A DNA stretch of 18,317 bases from the NCBI GenBank assembly GCA_965371855.1, contig CBDUZZ010000080.1, positions 1-18,317 on the forward strand, in the 5' to 3' direction. How positions within the stretch are numbered: position 1 is the stretch's first letter; each line of letters opens with the position of its first letter. The stretch is from JAADEM01 sp965371855. Lineage in GTDB: Bacteria; Bacteroidota; Bacteroidia; Bacteroidales; Marinilabiliaceae. Below are positions 15,708-18,317 of the stretch, piece after piece. The notes beneath the pieces were generated by a model. The model ran no database searches. It was not told the DNA's origin and worked only from the letters and a program-made list of their open reading frames with translations. A program made the position numbers and the translations under genes.

Positions 15708-15913
15708 AACATAAGTGGTTCAGTGGTTTATGGAGCTTTTGCACATTTAATAAGCCCCGCCAAATCTGCGATTTGACGGTTTATTTTAAAACACTAAATT
15801 TGTGTCTAATCGCACATTTGGCTAAGTGCAAATTGAGAGGTAAGTGCTTTGAAATCACTTACGTTTCATATACTTACCGTTACCATTCATTAGGTACGAT
15901 TGACAAGTAAATT
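15708..15913 (+). other. Non-coding spacer rich in inverted repeats
   Basis: No convincing gene is present; an open frame here lacks recognisable coding character. Visible structures are CCG-c-CAAATC-TGC-GATTTG-a-CGG (15757-15779) and GTAAGTG/CACTTAC (15840-15846 with 15856-15862). GGTAAGT could pair instead with ACTTACC at 15872-15878. Their density is unusual and matches the idea of a recombination-site-like spacer between two accessory genes. Confidence 0.35.
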
Positions 15914-17185
15914 ATGAGAATAAATATCCTATTAATAATTTTGATAATATCAAGTCTTCAAGTAAATGGGCAAAAAGAATTTGTGATTACAGGCAAGGTA
16001 ATTGATAAAAAATCAAAAGAGCCTTTGCCATATACCACAATTGTTTATCAAAATAAATCAATCGGAACAATCTCCGATATTGATGGTCATTTTACTCTTT
16101 CTCTTTTCGATGCAAGTGAATCAGATAGTATATTTATTTCATATATGGGCTATGAATCCATAAAAACAATTATCTCGGAATGTATACAAACAAAAAAGTA
16201 CAAATTAAAGCCATACATAAATGAATTAAGTGAAGTTATTGTAACATCAAAGAAATTTAAACTAAAAATGTTCATAAAGGAAATAATTGCAGATTATAAT
16301 AAAAACAAAAGGAAAAATCCACATATAGCAATTGCTCATTATCGAGAAAAAGCAAAAGAGGATAATCAATATATTATGTTTATGGAAAGTATTGGTTATT
16401 CTGTCTTTGCCGGCAAACGTGCAAATGCAGCGCCGCTGTCCAATTATAAATTTTTCTGTGAAAATACAAAATGCCATGTTGTCAATCCTAAATGGGTAAA
16501 ATACAAAGAAAATAGTGGTGGTTACGATACTCAAAACATTGCACCATCAGGAGGCTCAAATTTGAACGCGTTCCGTTATTTGGAGTTATGGGGCTTACTT
16601 TCTAACAAGTATTATAAAAAGTATAGCTATAAAATAGATTCAACGTATTTTATTAGGAATAATCCGATTTATTGCATCCGCTTTAATGGGAATATTGCTA
16701 AAGGTACAATGCATGTATTTGCTGACAGTAAACAGTTACTAAAAATTGAATGCTCTATAAATAAATATTGGAGTACTGCATATCATAAAAGAGTTGATGC
16801 ACAAATTAGTATTCAATTTAATTATTTCGAGAAGACTCCTTTTATTTTATCAATTCTTGCTAAATACAAATATGAAAAGTTGGAGTATCAAAATTATCTT
16901 GAAGTATTGGTTCAAAAATTCAACGGTTTTGAACTAAATAAAAAAGAATATTGGAGTATGAATATTTATGACCATAATCCATATATTGAATATATTCCAA
17001 AAGAATGGGAAGCAAGGAATATTAAAATTGACGATGATTATAATAGAATCGAGACTGACTTAAAATCAAACACAACTAGTATAGAGAAACAATTTGAAAA
17101 TTATTCAGGTCGGTGGTTTTTCACAAATAAGAAAGGAAGTGAATTGGCTAAATCTAAGATAAAGAAACTAAAACGAAATTTTTAA
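15914..17185 (+). CDS. Secreted protein with N-terminal carboxypeptidase-regulatory-like domain
   Basis: The 423-residue product has a signal peptide (about 1-19, ending N-G-Q). Residues about 23-105 form a CarboxypepD_reg-like beta-sandwich: I-T-G-K-V-I-D-K-K-S-K-E-P-L-P-Y-T-T-I, then G-T-I-S-D-I-D-G-H-F-T-L and I-S-Y-M-G-Y-E. The segment E-L-S-E-V-I-V-T-S follows, as in TonB-dependent receptors and their relatives. The C-terminal 310 residues are an uncharacterised region common in Bacteroidota that lacks a TonB barrel and peptidase motifs. No T9SS sorting domain is present, so a periplasmic or outer-membrane location is likely. Function is unknown. Its neighbours are accessory and give no pathway hint. 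Confidence 0.8.
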   Translation: MRINILLIILIISSLQVNGQKEFVITGKVIDKKSKEPLPYTTIVYQNKSIGTISDIDGHFTLSLFDASESDSIFISYMGYESIKTIISECIQTKKYKLKPYINELSEVIVTSKKFKLKMFIKEIIADYNKNKRKNPHIAIAHYREKAKEDNQYIMFMESIGYSVFAGKRANAAPLSNYKFFCENTKCHVVNPKWVKYKENSGGYDTQNIAPSGGSNLNAFRYLELWGLLSNKYYKKYSYKIDSTYFIRNNPIYCIRFNGNIAKGTMHVFADSKQLLKIECSINKYWSTAYHKRVDAQISIQFNYFEKTPFILSILAKYKYEKLEYQNYLEVLVQKFNGFELNKKEYWSMNIYDHNPYIEYIPKEWEARNIKIDDDYNRIETDLKSNTTSIEKQFENYSGRWFFTNKKGSELAKSKIKKLKRNF

Positions 17186-17649
17186 TAGCGACAAAAACGA
17201 AATGGCAGGCAAAGTGCTAAATATCAAGGCTTGTAGCCCACTCAAACTTCATCACAGTTTTGCAGGAAAATACCACGCAATCTGCCACTACTCTACCAAT
17301 TTAACGTTACCGTCAAGCAAACAGAACTGGCATTTGCGGAGATTAAGAGTGTAAACACCGCAAAAAAAGCAAAGAATATTTTATTTGCGGAAAAATCAGA
17401 GTTGCATTGTCGTATTTGGAGAGGGAGTAATGTGCTGATGTGCTAATGTACTAATGTTCAAATGTATTAATGTGGGAATAGAACTGAAAATATTGTAATT
17501 GTCTTTGTTATTCTTTTGGCTTCCGCACGATTGCATCGTATGGTTTATAATCTATAACAACATCCAATATTCGTTAACTATAAGCGTTTAAATATTAGTT
17601 TGGCATAAGAATTGAAAAGATTATTTATGAATCAAAAAAATATGTTATC
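17186..17649 (+). other. Gene-free stretch with degenerate sequence and short repeats
   Basis: These 464 bases contain no supported gene. They hold the displaced recQ end (17389-17430) and, right after it, a run of loosely repeated TGCTAATG-like words (about 17430-17475), a type of low-complexity intergenic sequence often seen in Bacteroidota. The part before 17389 shows no coding frame or strong hairpin. The part from 17476 to 17649 probably carries the promoter of the next gene, but no clear motif fixes it. Confidence 0.5.
17389..17430 (+). pseudogene. recQ: Displaced 3-prime end of a recQ gene
   Basis: This segment matches the end of intact recQ (from 12455), at an offset of 4934, with only two base differences until one inserted base near the end. 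Read in the recQ frame it gives G-K-I-R-V-A-L-S-Y-L-E-R-E-stop, against G-K-I-R-V-A-L-S-Y-L-E-K-D-N-E-stop in the full gene. Changes are silent or conservative (Lys to Arg, Asp to Glu), so it looks like the end of a related recQ allele. Similarity stops abruptly to the left of 17389. It cannot make a product. Confidence 0.8.
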
Positions 17650-18039
17650 ATGAAAAAATCAATTATTTTATTGCTCCTGTTCTCTGTTACCTTATCTATT
17701 GAGTCTTATACACAAGAGAAAAAAGAATTAACAAGAAAAGAGCGTCGTGAATTAGAGAAGAAAAAGCAAGCGCAATTGGATTCTATATATGCAATTGAAA
17801 TAAAACAGGCTGTTGATGATAAAACCTGGGTTCTTGAAGCAGACAGGCTTGCTAATAAACGAGGTGAGTCAATTATTGTTAATTCAACTTTAAACTTTAT
17901 TGCACTTGAAGGAGAGGAAGCATATGTGCAGTTAGGAAGTGATACTGGGTTTGGCCCCAATGGTGTTGGAGGTATAACAGTAAGACCTAAATTGAGCGAT
18001 AGCTCTAACCCATATTTTAAAAACCATAAAATAGGGTAG
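17650..18039 (+). CDS. DUF4251-like secreted protein, C-terminally shortened
   Basis: The 129-residue product starts with a signal peptide (M-K-K-S-I-I-L-L-L-L-F, about 1-21). A highly charged helix follows (K-E-L-T-R-K-E-R-R-E-L-E-K-K-K, about 25-40). A DUF4251-type region then reads V-L-E-A-D-R, V-N-S-T-L-N-F-I-A-L-E-G, A-Y-V-Q-L-G and G-P-N-G-V-G-G-I-T-V. Family members usually continue for several more strands (total near 170-180 residues), but here the frame ends 19 residues after G-G-I-T-V with a tail that does not look like the family. No continuation appears in another frame downstream, so the 3-prime part was probably replaced by a rearrangement. Function of DUF4251 is unknown. It may once have followed recQ directly. 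Confidence 0.7.
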   Translation: MKKSIILLLLFSVTLSIESYTQEKKELTRKERRELEKKKQAQLDSIYAIEIKQAVDDKTWVLEADRLANKRGESIIVNSTLNFIALEGEEAYVQLGSDTGFGPNGVGGITVRPKLSDSSNPYFKNHKIG

Positions 18040-18317
18040 ATTTTATAAATTCATCTTGAGTTTTGTGTTTTTACACGCTTATCATTTCATAAAAATTCAA
18101 TTTAGACACTTTATACTTAACATAAATACCTGTTTTTATTGTATTAGACATAGGTATCCCATTGCCTTTACGACTTGTATTTAAAATGACCATCCATTTT
18201 TTCTTTTACACCTACCCAAATTGGAATATTGGTGGTGATTGACAGTTTTTCCATAATTTCTCAAAATTAACCCAACTTGGCTTTCGCGCATCAAAAAATA
18301 GAAAATATTTCCATATT

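Noticed and set aside
18071..18254. Possible small minus-strand gene: Met at 18254 (M-E-K-L-S-I-T-T-N-I-P-I-W), stop at 18168, continued in another frame (R-K-G-N-G-I-P-M) to a stop at 18071
   Set aside because: It needs a frameshift, would be only about 60 residues, and matches no family I know. It could be a broken gene, but support is too thin for a feature.

Overview
The window looks like chromosomal DNA of a Bacteroidota bacterium, probably of the Bacteroidales or a close relative. The evidence is an AT-rich background, start codons without clear Shine-Dalgarno sequences, a type IX secretion (T9SS) sorting domain, SprB-like repeats, a Fibrobacter succinogenes major paralogous domain, a DUF4251 protein, a GH95 lipoprotein and the folP-cdaA gene pair. 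The species cannot be named from sequence alone.

Left part (1-6609): a complete diversity-generating retroelement (DGR), all on the + strand. After the broken tail of a T9SS cargo protein come a 1137-residue secreted multidomain target protein (380-3793), a small protein resembling MutS domain I (3834-4316), an Avd-type four-helix protein (4361-4714), a non-coding template repeat TR (4922-5114) and a DGR-type reverse transcriptase (5287-6609). The last 64 codons of the target gene are the variable repeat VR (3599-3791). VR and TR align over 193 bases without gaps. They differ at 29 positions, and every one is an adenine in TR; none of the 130 non-adenine positions differs. This is the signature of adenine-specific mutagenic retrohoming. 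A perfect hairpin with a GATA tetraloop lies just past VR and is absent after TR. TR is followed by a strongly structured spacer. Expected mode of action: TR RNA is copied by the RT with Avd, adenines are randomised, and the cDNA replaces VR, rewriting the C-terminal face of a secreted binding protein.

Middle part (6610-7568): a single-gene Y1 (REP-associated/IS200-like) transposase unit, flanked by two identical 109-bp direct repeats that carry REP-like hairpins.

Core part (7569-12502): housekeeping genes on the + strand. They are folP (dihydropteroate synthase), cdaA (diadenylate cyclase), a TIGR01777-type SDR oxidoreductase and recQ (helicase with HRDC and a C-terminal helix-turn-helix-like region).

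Right part (12503-18317): an accessory-looking stretch. It holds a convergent GH95 alpha-L-fucosidase-type lipoprotein, a small membrane protein bracketed by an inverted repeat, a secreted carboxypeptidase-regulatory-like protein, a displaced second copy of the last codons of recQ at 17389-17430, and a shortened DUF4251 protein. The recQ remnant suggests that the 4.9 kb between it and recQ was inserted or rearranged. The DGR is by far the most notable content.
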